From the NCBI RefSeq assembly GCF_019602855.1, contig NZ_CP080768.1, positions 124,001-188,000 of the forward strand: a DNA stretch of 64,000 nucleotides, written 5' to 3'. Made by a program: the position numbers and the translations under genes. The notes beneath the pieces were generated by a model. It did no database searches. It had not been told where the DNA came from and saw only the letters and a list, made by a program, of their open reading frames with translations. Of the stretch, positions 52,108 through 60,147 are shown piece after piece. How positions within the stretch are numbered: position 1 is the first letter of the stretch; the number at the start of each line of letters is the position of its first letter. This DNA comes from Cupriavidus pinatubonensis (lineage in GTDB: Bacteria > Pseudomonadota > Gammaproteobacteria > Burkholderiales > Burkholderiaceae).

Positions 52108-52917
52108 ATGAGTTCAACCCAGCCGACCACTCCGCAACAAATCTGCGAAAGCATCCTTATCGAGGGAAAGCACTACAACATCGATCACCATATTCTGCCC
52201 AGCGAGAACGCAGTCGCGGATCGCCTGCTCTCGCGCGGCCTCGAGCTGAAAGATGCATTTGGAGAACTGCACGAGAAGCTCCATAGGCATCCTCCCGCGC
52301 TCAAGCTCTTCTTGGACTTGCTGCTGAGTGCGGCCGCGTTCTGGAACCCGGAGAAAATGAAGGAAGCACGCTCCGCACGCTACGATCTTGCTGACGTCAA
52401 TCAACAGATTGCGACAAAGGCGGCAGAACTGGCTGACCTGTTGGGGCGTCGCTCGAGGTTGCACAACACCTCAGGCTTTAGCAGCAACACGCACTATCAC
52501 GTCTGCGACGTGATAGACGCCGCATGCGAGAACAACTACCGGTTCAAATCGGAGGTCAAAGAGCGCCTGGATACTCTTAGAGCGCAGTTCGACCTCAAGT
52601 ACTGGCCGTCGCTGGGCCAGTTCCTTCAGGTGATCGGTTCTGACGCCGAGCATGCCTGTGTGGAAGCTACTGATCCCTTGACGGCTGCGGCTACGTCGGC
52701 GGGGCGTCCGTCGCTAGCTGATTTCTTCAAAGCGTTGTTTAAAGCCATCGAAGAAAACAGCGCGCACAACTATGGTCAGTTCCCTGCAGGCTTCAGGTTG
52801 ACGGACAACACGCTCGCCTCGTTGGCCAACTGTGCGTTGGACATCGGCCAAGACGATCCGGTTGATAGTGCATACGTGAAGCGGCTCCGCCAACGTGAAC
52901 GTAGCGGGCGCAAATAA
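52108..52917 (+). CDS. Hypothetical protein, 269 residues
   Basis: A 269-residue, mostly helical cytoplasmic protein with no recognised domain. A long helical middle (VNQQIATKAAELADLLGRR) suggests a coiled coil. ATG 52108 has a weak ribosome site. It is bracketed by inverted pairs of a 16-bp repeat (51789, 51812 and 53278, 53310), which may mark a mobile or regulated unit. Confidence 0.55.
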   Translation: MSSTQPTTPQQICESILIEGKHYNIDHHILPSENAVADRLLSRGLELKDAFGELHEKLHRHPPALKLFLDLLLSAAAFWNPEKMKEARSARYDLADVNQQIATKAAELADLLGRRSRLHNTSGFSSNTHYHVCDVIDAACENNYRFKSEVKERLDTLRAQFDLKYWPSLGQFLQVIGSDAEHACVEATDPLTAAATSAGRPSLADFFKALFKAIEENSAHNYGQFPAGFRLTDNTLASLANCALDIGQDDPVDSAYVKRLRQRERSGRK

Positions 52918-53695
52918 TGGGCGAGGATTTGGGGAGGCGGTCGCACCTCTGTCCAAGCCGGACTCGAATTCCGCGGATACCGATCGAGCTGGAACGCCAA
53001 ATCACGACCGATATACCTGGCTGGCCAGAGCTTCGCGTCGGCCTGTCCGTCGCCCTCGATTAGGCTTCGAGCCAGGAGGGCAGCACCTTCGGCTTCCGCT
53101 CGCTTACAAGCACGATATGTCTCGCACAATCGCTTTTTTGGGGCCTCGCCTATCGCATGGAACTGGCAGACCCAAGCCAGTTCCAAAGCCACTCGAAATG
53201 AGAATGGTCACTTGAGCGGTTACCGTCAGCGCGCCCGCGCCAAGCCCGTCGTGGCTGAGAGTGCTCGTTTCCGTGTACCCGCTAACTGTGAGACAGATCG
53301 CTCCATTGGCCCACCTACTGTGAGAATCCAACCCAATTAGTTTGGAACGGTGCTTCGTAACCCATTGATTCGTATGTGATCGTTTGCCCATTAACCTTGA
53401 CACGGGGACAAACGCCGCCTGGCGCGCAGGCGGCGGCCCGGCCCAACGCGGGCCGGCATTCGTGGCCAGGCAGACCACGGGCCGCCGTTGGTGCGGCCGC
53501 ACGCGGCAGCGCGAGGTCGATACCGTATGGTCCGACTGACGACGGTGTCTGCGGTACCGCCTCGGAACGGCCCCACCGGTTGTGGGCCACCCGAGATTCG
53601 GCCAACCCCGAGATCGGCAATAATGGCAGCGACACCGGCATGGCGGCGCCTCGGACAGTCGTGCCAGCATCTGAAATTTGAACCTGGAGGACGCC
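52918..53695. other. Intergenic region with inverted repeat copies
   Basis: About 780 bases. A leftward frame at 52776-53192 overlaps the previous gene and shows no start signal or natural composition. Inverted 16-bp repeats lie at 53278-53325. The part after 53400 is very GC-rich and should carry the promoter of the carbonic anhydrase gene. No gene can be supported. Confidence 0.4.
53278..53325 (-). repeat. Two inverted copies of the TCTCACAGT repeat
   Basis: CCCGCTAACTGTGAGA at 53278 and CCCACCTACTGTGAGA at 53310 are the reverse complement of the 51789-type repeat, 32 bp apart. Confidence 0.55.
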
Positions 53696-54355
53696 ATGCG
53701 CGCCATCATCGACGGCTTCCTGCGCTTTCAGCGCGAAGTCTATCCGCAGCGCGTTGAGCTCTTCAAGCAGCTCGCGACGGCGCAAAACCCGAAAGCGCTG
53801 TTCGTCACCTGCTCGGACAGCCGCGTCGTGCCCGAACTACTCACACAGCGTGAGCCGGGCGAACTGTTCGTGATTCGCAACGCGGGCAACATCGTGCCAT
53901 CGTACGGTCCAGAACCCGGCGGCGTGTCGGCCACGGTCGAATATGCGGTGGCCGTGCTGGGTGTGCACGACATCGTCATCTGCGGCCACTCCGACTGTGG
54001 CGCGATGGGCGCCATCTCACGCTGCACCTGTCTCGACCATCTGCCGGCCGTGGCCAATTGGCTGCGTCATTCCGACGCTGCAAAGGCGATCAACGCGGCG
54101 CATCAGTTCGATACACCGCGTGCCAAGCTCGATGGACTCGTACGTGAAAACGTGATCGCGCAGCTAGCGAACCTGCGCACCCATCCGTCGGTGGCACTCG
54201 CGCTCGAACAGGGCCACCTGAGTTTGCACGGCTGGGTCTACGACATCGAAACGGGCAACATCGATGCGCTTGACGGCGCGACACGACGCTTTGTGCCGTT
54301 AGCCGAGGCGCCGACGACTGTTGCGGTGACTTCACGCAACCGCGGACAAGTATGA
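53696..54355 (+). CDS. Beta-class carbonic anhydrase
   Basis: A 219-residue beta-carbonic anhydrase that interconverts carbon dioxide and bicarbonate. Zinc ligands are Cys in VTCSDSRVV (also the Asp-Arg dyad) and His/Cys in ICGHSDCGAM. GNIVPSYGPEPGGVSATVEYA and the C-terminal LHGWVYDIETG are family-typical. The start at 53696 is fixed by GGAGG; the frame extends upstream to a TTG. It is of full length. It stands alone with no transporter beside it. Confidence 0.95.
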   Translation: MRAIIDGFLRFQREVYPQRVELFKQLATAQNPKALFVTCSDSRVVPELLTQREPGELFVIRNAGNIVPSYGPEPGGVSATVEYAVAVLGVHDIVICGHSDCGAMGAISRCTCLDHLPAVANWLRHSDAAKAINAAHQFDTPRAKLDGLVRENVIAQLANLRTHPSVALALEQGHLSLHGWVYDIETGNIDALDGATRRFVPLAEAPTTVAVTSRNRGQV

Positions 54356-54406
54356 GCGGACACGTGAGTCGATAGCTGGGTTCTACTGGACCTTTAGTCG
54401 AGAGTT

Positions 54407-54628
54407 GTGCGGGATTGCTCGCGCGATGGGGCATGCCGGCGCCGCCGCTGGTGTCTCCTCCGGCGCTGTTCCGCACGCTGCGCCGCCCAGTCCGCGAACG
54501 AGCTGGCCGAGTTGGAGGCTCTGGTGCGCGAGCAGCTTGCCGAACTGGTGATGTGGATTGGGGAAGCCAAGCGGCAAATTGCGGAGGAGTGGCACAACGC
54601 GCCGGAGTTGGCTGATATCTTGGACTAG
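54407..54628 (+). CDS. Possible small protein with helical tail
   Basis: A 73-residue frame from GTG 54407. The second half (ANELAELEALVREQLAELVM, then WIGEAKRQIAEE) is clearly helical and natural in composition; the Cys/Arg-rich first 28 residues are not. A frameshift near 54480-54500 from an overlapping frame (PALFRTLRRPVRERA) may explain this. It is probably the end of a decayed gene. Confidence 0.35.
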   Translation: MRDCSRDGACRRRRWCLLRRCSARCAAQSANELAELEALVREQLAELVMWIGEAKRQIAEEWHNAPELADILD

Positions 54629-54680
54629 GACACCGAGCCAGCTCGCTAGTGCTTCGTCTGGTTGCGTTTCATTGCTTTTC

Positions 54681-55217
54681 CTATCGCGCCGGGCCGATAC
54701 CAACACCGCAATTAGGGCAAACGGCACTGTTCGCGTCGATCGGCTGTTGGCATAGCGAGCAGACATAGCGTGGCATTGGCCGCGAGGAGTTGGATGCTTC
54801 ATTGGTCGGCACTTGGGTAGCAGCCTGCTCTGCATGATGGCGGATGAAGTGGCCCCCGCGCGCGATCAACTCCAGGTTGATCTCCGTTTGGATCTTGCCG
54901 AGCACGAGGAACTGCACCACGAATATAGCGGTGCCCCACAGCATCATCGCTCCATTGACAAATGCAAGTCCAAGGAAGACGAGAGCCCCAGCGATCGTCA
55001 TCCAGTTGAAGATGCGGATGCCGTCTAGTAGAAGCATGAGCAGGTACCCGCTAGTGGTCGATGCAATGCCCGCAGAGAACTCAGGCTGGCTCAACAACTT
55101 TAGGTAGGCGCTATAGAGCGTTGCGGCCTCTTGACGGCTCGCTCCCGCCAATTCGTCCCTTAGCGTCAGTTTGATCTGTCGGATCTGATCCTTGTTCAGC
55201 TTATATGGCTCGCTCAT
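54681..55217 (-). CDS. Zinc-ribbon membrane protein
   Basis: A 178-residue protein. The N-terminal 55 residues are a charged helical region, then two membrane segments (about 55-75, LMLLLDGIRIFNWMTIAG; and 78-115), then a C-terminal zinc ribbon CSLCQQPIDANSAVCPNCG (two CxxC pairs). ATG 55217 follows GGGAAGC. A double-glycine-free ribbon of this kind is common in bacterial membrane proteins of unknown role. Confidence 0.7.
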   Translation of the reverse strand: MSEPYKLNKDQIRQIKLTLRDELAGASRQEAATLYSAYLKLLSQPEFSAGIASTTSGYLLMLLLDGIRIFNWMTIAGALVFLGLAFVNGAMMLWGTAIFVVQFLVLGKIQTEINLELIARGGHFIRHHAEQAATQVPTNEASNSSRPMPRYVCSLCQQPIDANSAVCPNCGVGIGPAR

Positions 55218-55256
55218 GTTGCTTCCCATCGAAGGGTAGGTGGTATTACTCTTTTC

Positions 55257-55514
55257 CTACCTGGACCATCTATCTACGAAAAACGCTGGAAGAGTCTTCG
55301 TCAAGATTCCGTCAACGATGCCACCGGCGAAGCGACCCGCATCCGCTAGGATCGAAGGGTTCGCACCATAGTGGTCATCAGCCTCACGACCCATTGCAAC
55401 CATCATCTGTGCGCGATCGACGGCGTACGCTGGGCGCATGACCAGCATCTCATACATCGTCCATTTGCAACTCCATCGCACACGGATCAGTAGAGCATCT
55501 AGGTTTTCACGCAT
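55257..55514 (-). CDS. Hypothetical protein coupled to the upstream gene
   Basis: An 85-residue protein (MRENLDALLIRVRWSCKW...). Its ATG at 55514 overlaps the stop of the upstream gene by 8 bp, so translation is coupled. It is mixed in composition, with a small glycine-rich C-terminal segment (GRFAGGIVDGILTKTLPAFF) that may be amphipathic. Function unknown. Confidence 0.5.
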   Translation of the reverse strand: MRENLDALLIRVRWSCKWTMYEMLVMRPAYAVDRAQMMVAMGREADDHYGANPSILADAGRFAGGIVDGILTKTLPAFFVDRWSR

Positions 55515-55887
55515 TCGCTTTTCCATCCAGCATGACACGCACGCGCTCGGATTGCTCATATGTCCAACGATGAGAGATCTTCGTGGGCGCCGTACCGGAC
55601 ACCACTGCTAGCTTAATCTCGTTCCCGTGGCGCTTGCTAAGAACTTCGCGCGCGTGCTCGCAGAATTGCTCGGCGAGCTCCTGTGTGTCCAGTTGAACGC
55701 GGCCTACGGGGCTGGTAAGGCGTACCGATGGGCCAACAAATAGGTCGCCTTTCTCGTGCGCGGCCCATAGGACTGCCGAAACATTGCGCAAGGCATGTGA
55801 ATTCATCACCCTGACGGTGAAGTAATCACGATGTGGCGGTGGCCATACCGCCTTGTACGGCTTCGCACTACGTGGCGTTGTGGTCAT
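55507..55887 (-). CDS. Hypothetical protein, 126 residues
   Basis: A 126-residue basic protein (MTTTPRSAKPYKAVWPPPHR...), with a beta-rich centre. No signal peptide. It overlaps the following small gene by 8 bp, so the two form a unit. No known domain. ATG 55887 is preceded by AACATCC, a weak ribosome site. Confidence 0.5.
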   Translation of the reverse strand: MTTTPRSAKPYKAVWPPPHRDYFTVRVMNSHALRNVSAVLWAAHEKGDLFVGPSVRLTSPVGRVQLDTQELAEQFCEHAREVLSKRHGNEIKLAVVSGTAPTKISHRWTYEQSERVRVMLDGKANA

Positions 55888-55916
55888 GGATGTTTAGTTC
55901 AACGCAGCGAAAGGTA

Positions 55917-56204
55917 TCAGTGAGCGGAGCTTTTCCACTTGGGAGCGGGCGCAGAAGTAGCCTGGGGGATTGGCTGCTTGGGCCGTTGTGTCATCAGAGC
56001 AACCACAGCGTTGTCACAATCACTCTTTTCTTCAGGATTTGGTGCGATGTCAGCCTTCAGCTTTGCCTGGCATTCCTTGTCCCGCTTCTTGGCTTCATCA
56101 ATGTGATCGGAGTACCAAGCGGTGGTATGCGCATGAGCTGAATGGACAGAAATCGAGGCTGCAATTGCGACGCCCACAGTAATCGCGCAAACGTTCTTCT
56201 TCAT
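55917..56204 (-). CDS. EexN-like exported protein
   Basis: A 95-residue protein with a signal peptide (VGVAIAASISVHSAHA). Mature part TAWYSDHIDEAKKRDKECQ, then SDCDNAVVALMTQ fits the EexN pattern (a WY...H..E....C...C.NA..A spacing). EexN proteins act in entry exclusion during conjugation. No lipobox is seen, so it is likely periplasmic. The start at 56204 is used; 56228 is in frame. The assignment is moderate. It hints that this replicon carries or once carried a conjugation system. Confidence 0.55.
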   Translation of the reverse strand: MKKNVCAITVGVAIAASISVHSAHAHTTAWYSDHIDEAKKRDKECQAKLKADIAPNPEEKSDCDNAVVALMTQRPKQPIPQATSAPAPKWKSSAH

Positions 56205-56296
56205 ATGTTTTTGTCCAGCGCCTTTCATCTTTGCTTTTCCAGTCGGCGCGGCCCGTGACATTTGTTGCCAGGGGCCACAACCCAAAACTCTAATTC

Positions 56297-56584
56297 TCAC
56301 CCTTCGCGGAAATCCACTTCCACTTGGACGCCAGTCTCGGCCACCTTCCGTAATTCGAACTGGTAGGCACCCTCGGCATAGTGGGTCATGAACACACTGC
56401 CTTCGCCGCCACCGCGCAGCCATACCAGGCCTTGATAGTCCCGGATGACCTGCTCCAGGCAGAAGGCGCGCGACTTGTCCGCCAGGGGCACGGCCCACAC
56501 GTTGAACTTCGCGTGGGTCATTTCCTTCTGGAAGGGGACCAGGCGCTTCTGAAGGGAAACGAAGGCATTACGACCGTCTTGCAT
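56297..56584 (-). CDS. Hypothetical protein, 95 residues
   Basis: A 95-residue beta-rich protein with no motif. The ribosome site AAGGAG precedes ATG 56584 and lies in a CTCCTTATAAGGAG hairpin, so translation may be hindered when the hairpin forms. It is followed by EexN-like and preceded by a lipoprotein gene in the same direction. Function unknown. Confidence 0.55.
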   Translation of the reverse strand: MQDGRNAFVSLQKRLVPFQKEMTHAKFNVWAVPLADKSRAFCLEQVIRDYQGLVWLRGGGEGSVFMTHYAEGAYQFELRKVAETGVQVEVDFREG

Positions 56585-56593
56585 CTAAAAAAT

Positions 56594-56607
56594 CTCCTTA
56601 TAAGGAG
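56594..56607 (-). promoter_or_regulatory. Hairpin that includes a ribosome-binding site
   Basis: CTCCTTATAAGGAG is a perfect 14-bp palindrome between the lipoprotein gene and the next leftward gene. Its right half on the minus strand is the ribosome site of the gene starting at 56584. Confidence 0.4.
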
Positions 56608-56611
56608 GAGG

Positions 56612-57025
56612 TTATGCGCAGGCGCGCGGATCGTTGATGGCTTTGAGCACCGTGTCAATGCGCTCTTGCCACATCGAGGAACTGTAGTAGCTGTAGCCCT
56701 TGAAGTCGATGGCATTGGAGCCCATCGACTGGATGTCTACGACCATGTAGACCGAGCGCATCTGAGGACCGAAGGCCGTCTCCGTGATGGTGATCTTCAT
56801 CTTGTCAGGCGACAGGACCACGCCGCCCACAGGGCCGCACTCGCCCGCATAGGTGGCGATGTTGGCGTAGGCCGTCTCGATCGACTTCTGGACGCGCACC
56901 TCGCGCCGCAGGTTCTCAGGCACGCGCATGTCCGCATTGGTCGTGGTCTTGAAGGCTGGCGCGCAGCCCGCGAGCGAGGCGATGGCCATGGAGGCTGCAA
57001 TAGCAAAAAGACCCAAACGTGTCAT
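56612..57025 (-). CDS. Lipoprotein, 137 residues
   Basis: A 137-residue lipoprotein with a signal peptide and lipobox (IAASMAIASLAGC; Cys about residue 21). The mature part shows beta-rich stretches (GGVVLSPDKMKITITETAFG) and a C-terminal RACA. Start ATG 57025 follows AAGGATGTCGAC. It probably lies in one transcript with the two downstream leftward genes. Confidence 0.7.
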   Translation of the reverse strand: MTRLGLFAIAASMAIASLAGCAPAFKTTTNADMRVPENLRREVRVQKSIETAYANIATYAGECGPVGGVVLSPDKMKITITETAFGPQMRSVYMVVDIQSMGSNAIDFKGYSYYSSSMWQERIDTVLKAINDPRACA

Positions 57026-57113
57026 GTCGACATCCTTATAGTAGATTGGGGATTCTAGTGGAGGCTGGCAGGACGAGGGCCAGTTAGGATCACCTTTATT
57101 TGCGGCGCCCGGC

Positions 57114-57530
57114 TTGCTCGGAGGCGTCGCGGATTTGCCTGGGCGCCCATGCCAACGCCCTCATCCCTTCTGTGGGTTCGACCGACTGATGACGCGCGCG
57201 CGGCGGCGCCGTTGGTATGCGGGTGCGGATCCTGTTGTCTTTTGCGTGTTCGACCTGCTGGACCTCCGCGGCAGGGACATGCGTGCCGAGCCGCTCGAAA
57301 CACGAAAGGCAGCGCTTCGTGAGCTGGTCACAGGTGTCAATGTGCTTTATGTCGACTCAGTCGACGATGGCCCGTGGCTATACGACCAAGTGCTCAAGCT
57401 TGAGCTCGAAGGCGTGGTCGGAAAGCGGCTCGGTTCGTCTTACCAGTCTGGCATACGTTCGCCCGACTGGATCAAAGTGAAGCGGCCGGGCGCAGTACCG
57501 GCTCGGCGCTTCAGCCGATCGAGCACCTGA
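57114..57530 (+). pseudogene. Truncated ATP-dependent DNA ligase fragment
   Basis: The frame from about residue 22 (FDRLMTRARRRRWYAGADPV...) matches the C-terminal half of the ligase at 39271-39906 (FNRLHKRALRRRWYPGADGV). Motif IV ELEGVVGKR and motif V WIKVKRP are present. Motif I with the catalytic Lys and the first 100 residues are missing, and the upstream 60 bases are unrelated. It cannot work and is a decayed copy of a LigD-like gene, convergent to Ku, as in bacterial end-joining loci. Confidence 0.7.
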
Positions 57531-57574
57531 GAAGCGCCGCGCTTGCCTGACGGACGGCCGGCACGCCCGCCGGC

Positions 57575-58462
57575 TCAAGCGTGCTTCTTACCGGCTCGCT
57601 TCGCCGATGCTGCCGGCGGCTGGGCTTCGGCTCGCTTCGCGGTGCGACGCGCCGGCGTGGGACGGTCCTTGGCGGTCTTCGCCGTTGGGGAACCGAGGCT
57701 TTGCCGCAGCGCTTCCATCAGGTCAACCACTTCGCCGCCGGTCGCGGCATCATAGGTCTGCGCGACCGTGATGCGCTTGCCCTCAATCTTCCGCGCGATC
57801 TGCGCTAGCAGGCGTTGCTTCTCTTCGTCGGTGTAGGCAGCCGGATCGTAGCCGGCCACTGAATGCTGCGCGATGAGCTGCTCGGCCAGCGCGAGTTCTG
57901 CGCTCGATACCGCGACACGCGGGACCTGCAGTTCCGCCATGGAACGGACCTCGTCTGCATACAGCAACTGCTGCAAGATCAGTCCCTCCTCGCCGACGCG
58001 AATCTGCACCATGTACTGTTTGCCTTTCCACGCCCATTTGCCGAGGGCGCATTTCCCGGTGGCGCGCAATGCGTCAGCCAGCAAGCTGTAGGGTTTGGCG
58101 CCGCGTGTGTCAGGCCCAAGATAGTAGGCCTTGTCATAGTAGATGGGGTCGATCGCCGCGAGCGGCATGAAGGCAACAATGTCGATCGTCGGCCGGGCCG
58201 AAGCCTCCAGCGCTTTGAGCTCTTCCGGGGTGAACCGGACGTATTTGTCCTTTTCGAACTCGTACCCTTTGACTATGTCGGCGCGCTCGACCACCACGCC
58301 TTCCCTCTGACAAAGGTACTGCTGGCGCAAGCGAGAGCCGCAGCCTTTGTGGAGCAGATTGAAACTGATAGCAGCCTGGCTCTCCGTGGCCGAAAACACT
58401 CGCACGGGGATGGAGACCAGTCCGAAGCTGATGGATAGCGAGGCGATGGAACGGGCAGCCAT
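57575..58462 (-). CDS. ku: Ku, end-joining DNA-binding protein
   Basis: A 295-residue bacterial Ku. The N-terminus ARSIASLSISFGLVSIPVRVF, KGYEFEKDKYVRF, YDKAYYLGPD and VVDLMEALRQSL follow the family. The C-terminal tail is Lys/Ala-rich (DNA-binding extension). Ku rings bind broken ends and recruit LigD. The start at 58462 follows AGGAG. A broken ligase copy lies beside it and the only intact ligase domain in this window is at 39271. It is a full-length gene and probably functional. Confidence 0.95.
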   Translation of the reverse strand: MAARSIASLSISFGLVSIPVRVFSATESQAAISFNLLHKGCGSRLRQQYLCQREGVVVERADIVKGYEFEKDKYVRFTPEELKALEASARPTIDIVAFMPLAAIDPIYYDKAYYLGPDTRGAKPYSLLADALRATGKCALGKWAWKGKQYMVQIRVGEEGLILQQLLYADEVRSMAELQVPRVAVSSAELALAEQLIAQHSVAGYDPAAYTDEEKQRLLAQIARKIEGKRITVAQTYDAATGGEVVDLMEALRQSLGSPTAKTAKDRPTPARRTAKRAEAQPPAASAKRAGKKHA

Positions 58463-58584
58463 GATGTACTCCTGTGGCAAGACGTCCCGGCGTCGCGGAT
58501 CTTAGGCCCGGCCGTGCCTTCGGGGTGGCGTGACCACCTTCGGCGCGACGCCGCCTGTGGGGGACCCGGCGAGGGCGGGAGACG

Positions 58585-58806
58585 TTACCCTTTAATGTCC
58601 CGAGGGTCGTGGCCGAAGGTATTCCGTTCGCGGATCCGGCCGTCCCGACCGTGGATGAACAGCTCGACGTGCTTGGCCTTGGCACGCTGAGTGCCAGCGG
58701 CGATGGCTTCGTCTTGCGTGTCGAAGGTTTCGCGACCGTGACCGCCTTCTGCTTCTACTGCCCAGCGGTCTTCGTCCGGTACGACGTGAATGTCCTGTCG
58801 CGGCAT
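58585..58806 (-). CDS. DUF2188-family protein
   Basis: A 73-residue protein of the DUF2188 kind (MPRQDIHVVPDEDRWAVEAEGG, ETFDTQDEAIAAGTQRAKAK, ELFIHGRDGRIRERNTFGHD). Such proteins are small, common in bacteria and of unknown role, and are often near Ku/ligase genes or stress genes. Start 58806 follows GGAGACC. It is complete. Confidence 0.8.
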   Translation of the reverse strand: MPRQDIHVVPDEDRWAVEAEGGHGRETFDTQDEAIAAGTQRAKAKHVELFIHGRDGRIRERNTFGHDPRDIKG

Positions 58807-58996
58807 GGCGGTCTCCTGCAGAGTGTGCCACCAGTGTCGCCCCGCTGACGCCGGGCAGGTATCGGATGCCGTCCGACACCAACGTCTTTCCAAACGCCTT
58901 GCCATGCACTTCAGGGCGCGCCAGAGTGGCGGCTGATACACCGACTGTCCGCTTCCGATTTACGGCCTCTGCGGCCTGGGGCCGCGTCGACTTAGA

Positions 58997-59485
58997 TCAC
59001 CCTTCTCTTTTTGCGTCCAGATGTCCAGTGGAGCGTTGTGCCGGCTTGGTCCGTTGCCGAGAGGCCTGAAATTTCGCCAGGTACTGGATCGCCTGTTCGG
59101 ATTGCTCGAAAGACAATGCGTGAATGCTTGGCGTCGACAAGGAGAAGCCAAGCTCTGCGGCCAACCACTTGATCGCCTTGCCGCGGGCCTCGAAAGGGTT
59201 CACTCCATCGCGGCGGATCTTTGCCGCTACCAAAGGTTCCAGCGCATCGTGCAGGCGCTTCTTCGCGTCGCGCAAGGCCGCGTTGGCAAGCCGACCGAGC
59301 GGTGCGTGTTGCCGGCTGCGAGGCCTCACACCGATCCAGGCTTGGCATGGCACGCAGATCCACACTGGGCCATGGTCCTCGAGATACGGGTACATGGGGT
59401 CAGCCGCCTGCGCGAGCTGGGCGCTATTGCCGCAGATGTCGCAGACAGGCACTACAGGTGCGGGAATGGGGCGTCCTACTCGCAT
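58997..59485 (-). CDS. DUF3268-type zinc-finger protein
   Basis: A 162-residue protein with two CxxC pairs, VCDICGNSAQLA and WICVPCQAWIG, and a helical C-terminal part, like DUF3268 zinc-finger proteins. It may bind nucleic acid. The start at 59485 is chosen because it lies 2 nt after the stop of the upstream gene; upstream ATGs at 59503 and 59551 are in frame but overlap that gene. Its neighbours H-NS and the 83-residue gene share the same operon. Confidence 0.7.
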   Translation of the reverse strand: MRVGRPIPAPVVPVCDICGNSAQLAQAADPMYPYLEDHGPVWICVPCQAWIGVRPRSRQHAPLGRLANAALRDAKKRLHDALEPLVAAKIRRDGVNPFEARGKAIKWLAAELGFSLSTPSIHALSFEQSEQAIQYLAKFQASRQRTKPAQRSTGHLDAKREG

Positions 59486-59487
59486 TG

Positions 59488-59739
59488 CTACAACCTGCCC
59501 CATTCCGCTTCGTGTGCGTCGCTCGTAATGCGAGCGAGGCTGCGTCGACACCCATCCAGGTCATTCGAGTAGAACCCCACGTCAATGCCGTACGGGTTAA
59601 CAACCCATATGAGATCGTCATCGGCGATCAGAGACCATCCCGCAACGTCGACCGTGCCGTGCCGCCGTAGCTGTTCGCACAGCTCGGTGTCGCTGACGGT
59701 TGCCGATAATTGGTGTCGGCACTCAGTTGCGCTCGTCAC
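59488..59739 (-). CDS. Hypothetical protein, 83 residues
   Basis: An 83-residue acidic protein (SLIADDDLIWVVNPYGIDVG). The likely start is GTG at 59739, overlapping the H-NS stop as GTGA. The downstream zinc-finger gene begins 2 nt after its stop, so all three are coupled. Function unknown. Confidence 0.55.
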   Translation of the reverse strand: MTSATECRHQLSATVSDTELCEQLRRHGTVDVAGWSLIADDDLIWVVNPYGIDVGFYSNDLDGCRRSLARITSDAHEAEWGRL

Positions 59740-60041
59740 TCAGCGGCAATCAGGAAGCGGTCGCGATTTCTGCCAATCCAGGCGGGCGCGCGACCCCGGC
59801 CAGACCAGGTTTGTCCGGTCTTCGGGTCCTGGTACTTCGGTGCCAGGGGCTGACGCTCAGCCTTCACCTTTCCTGCCGGGCGGCCGCGTCGCTTTTGTAC
59901 GACGTCGTCCGGCGTCAGGCCGAACTGCTCCATCAAGGCGCGGATTTTCTCGATAGCCGCTCCGACTTCAGCAGCACGCGCCTCCTCGATACGGGCATCC
60001 AAATCGGCTTTCTGGGCAAGGAGTTCTTTATAGGTGGCCAT
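59736..60041 (-). CDS. H-NS family nucleoid protein
   Basis: A 101-residue H-NS-like protein. The N-terminal helical half dimerises (MATYKELLAQKADLDARIEE). The C-terminal DNA-binding motif is KYQDPKTGQTWSGRGRAPAW, with the RGRxP-type core. Plasmid-borne H-NS proteins silence AT-rich foreign genes. The start at 60041 has CAATATGGCC upstream; an in-frame ATG at 60071 is less likely. A KRRGRP basic hinge precedes the motif. It heads the three-gene leftward operon. Confidence 0.9.
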   Translation of the reverse strand: MATYKELLAQKADLDARIEEARAAEVGAAIEKIRALMEQFGLTPDDVVQKRRGRPAGKVKAERQPLAPKYQDPKTGQTWSGRGRAPAWIGRNRDRFLIAAE

Positions 60042-60147
60042 ATTGTCTTGTGGTTGTTGAAACAAGCTCAAATCATACCGCGCCGAGAGGCCAGCTTGAG
60101 GGTGGATAATGCAGGACTAACTGGCGACTGCCTAAGACGAGGTGACC

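Noticed and set aside
52776..53192. A leftward 138-residue gene
   Set aside because: It overlaps the 3' end of the gene at 52108, has no ribosome site and no natural protein pattern.
53376..53681. A rightward 101-residue frame before the carbonic anhydrase
   Set aside because: Its Ala/Arg/Pro-rich content, lack of start signal and lack of motif are those of a GC-rich intergenic frame.
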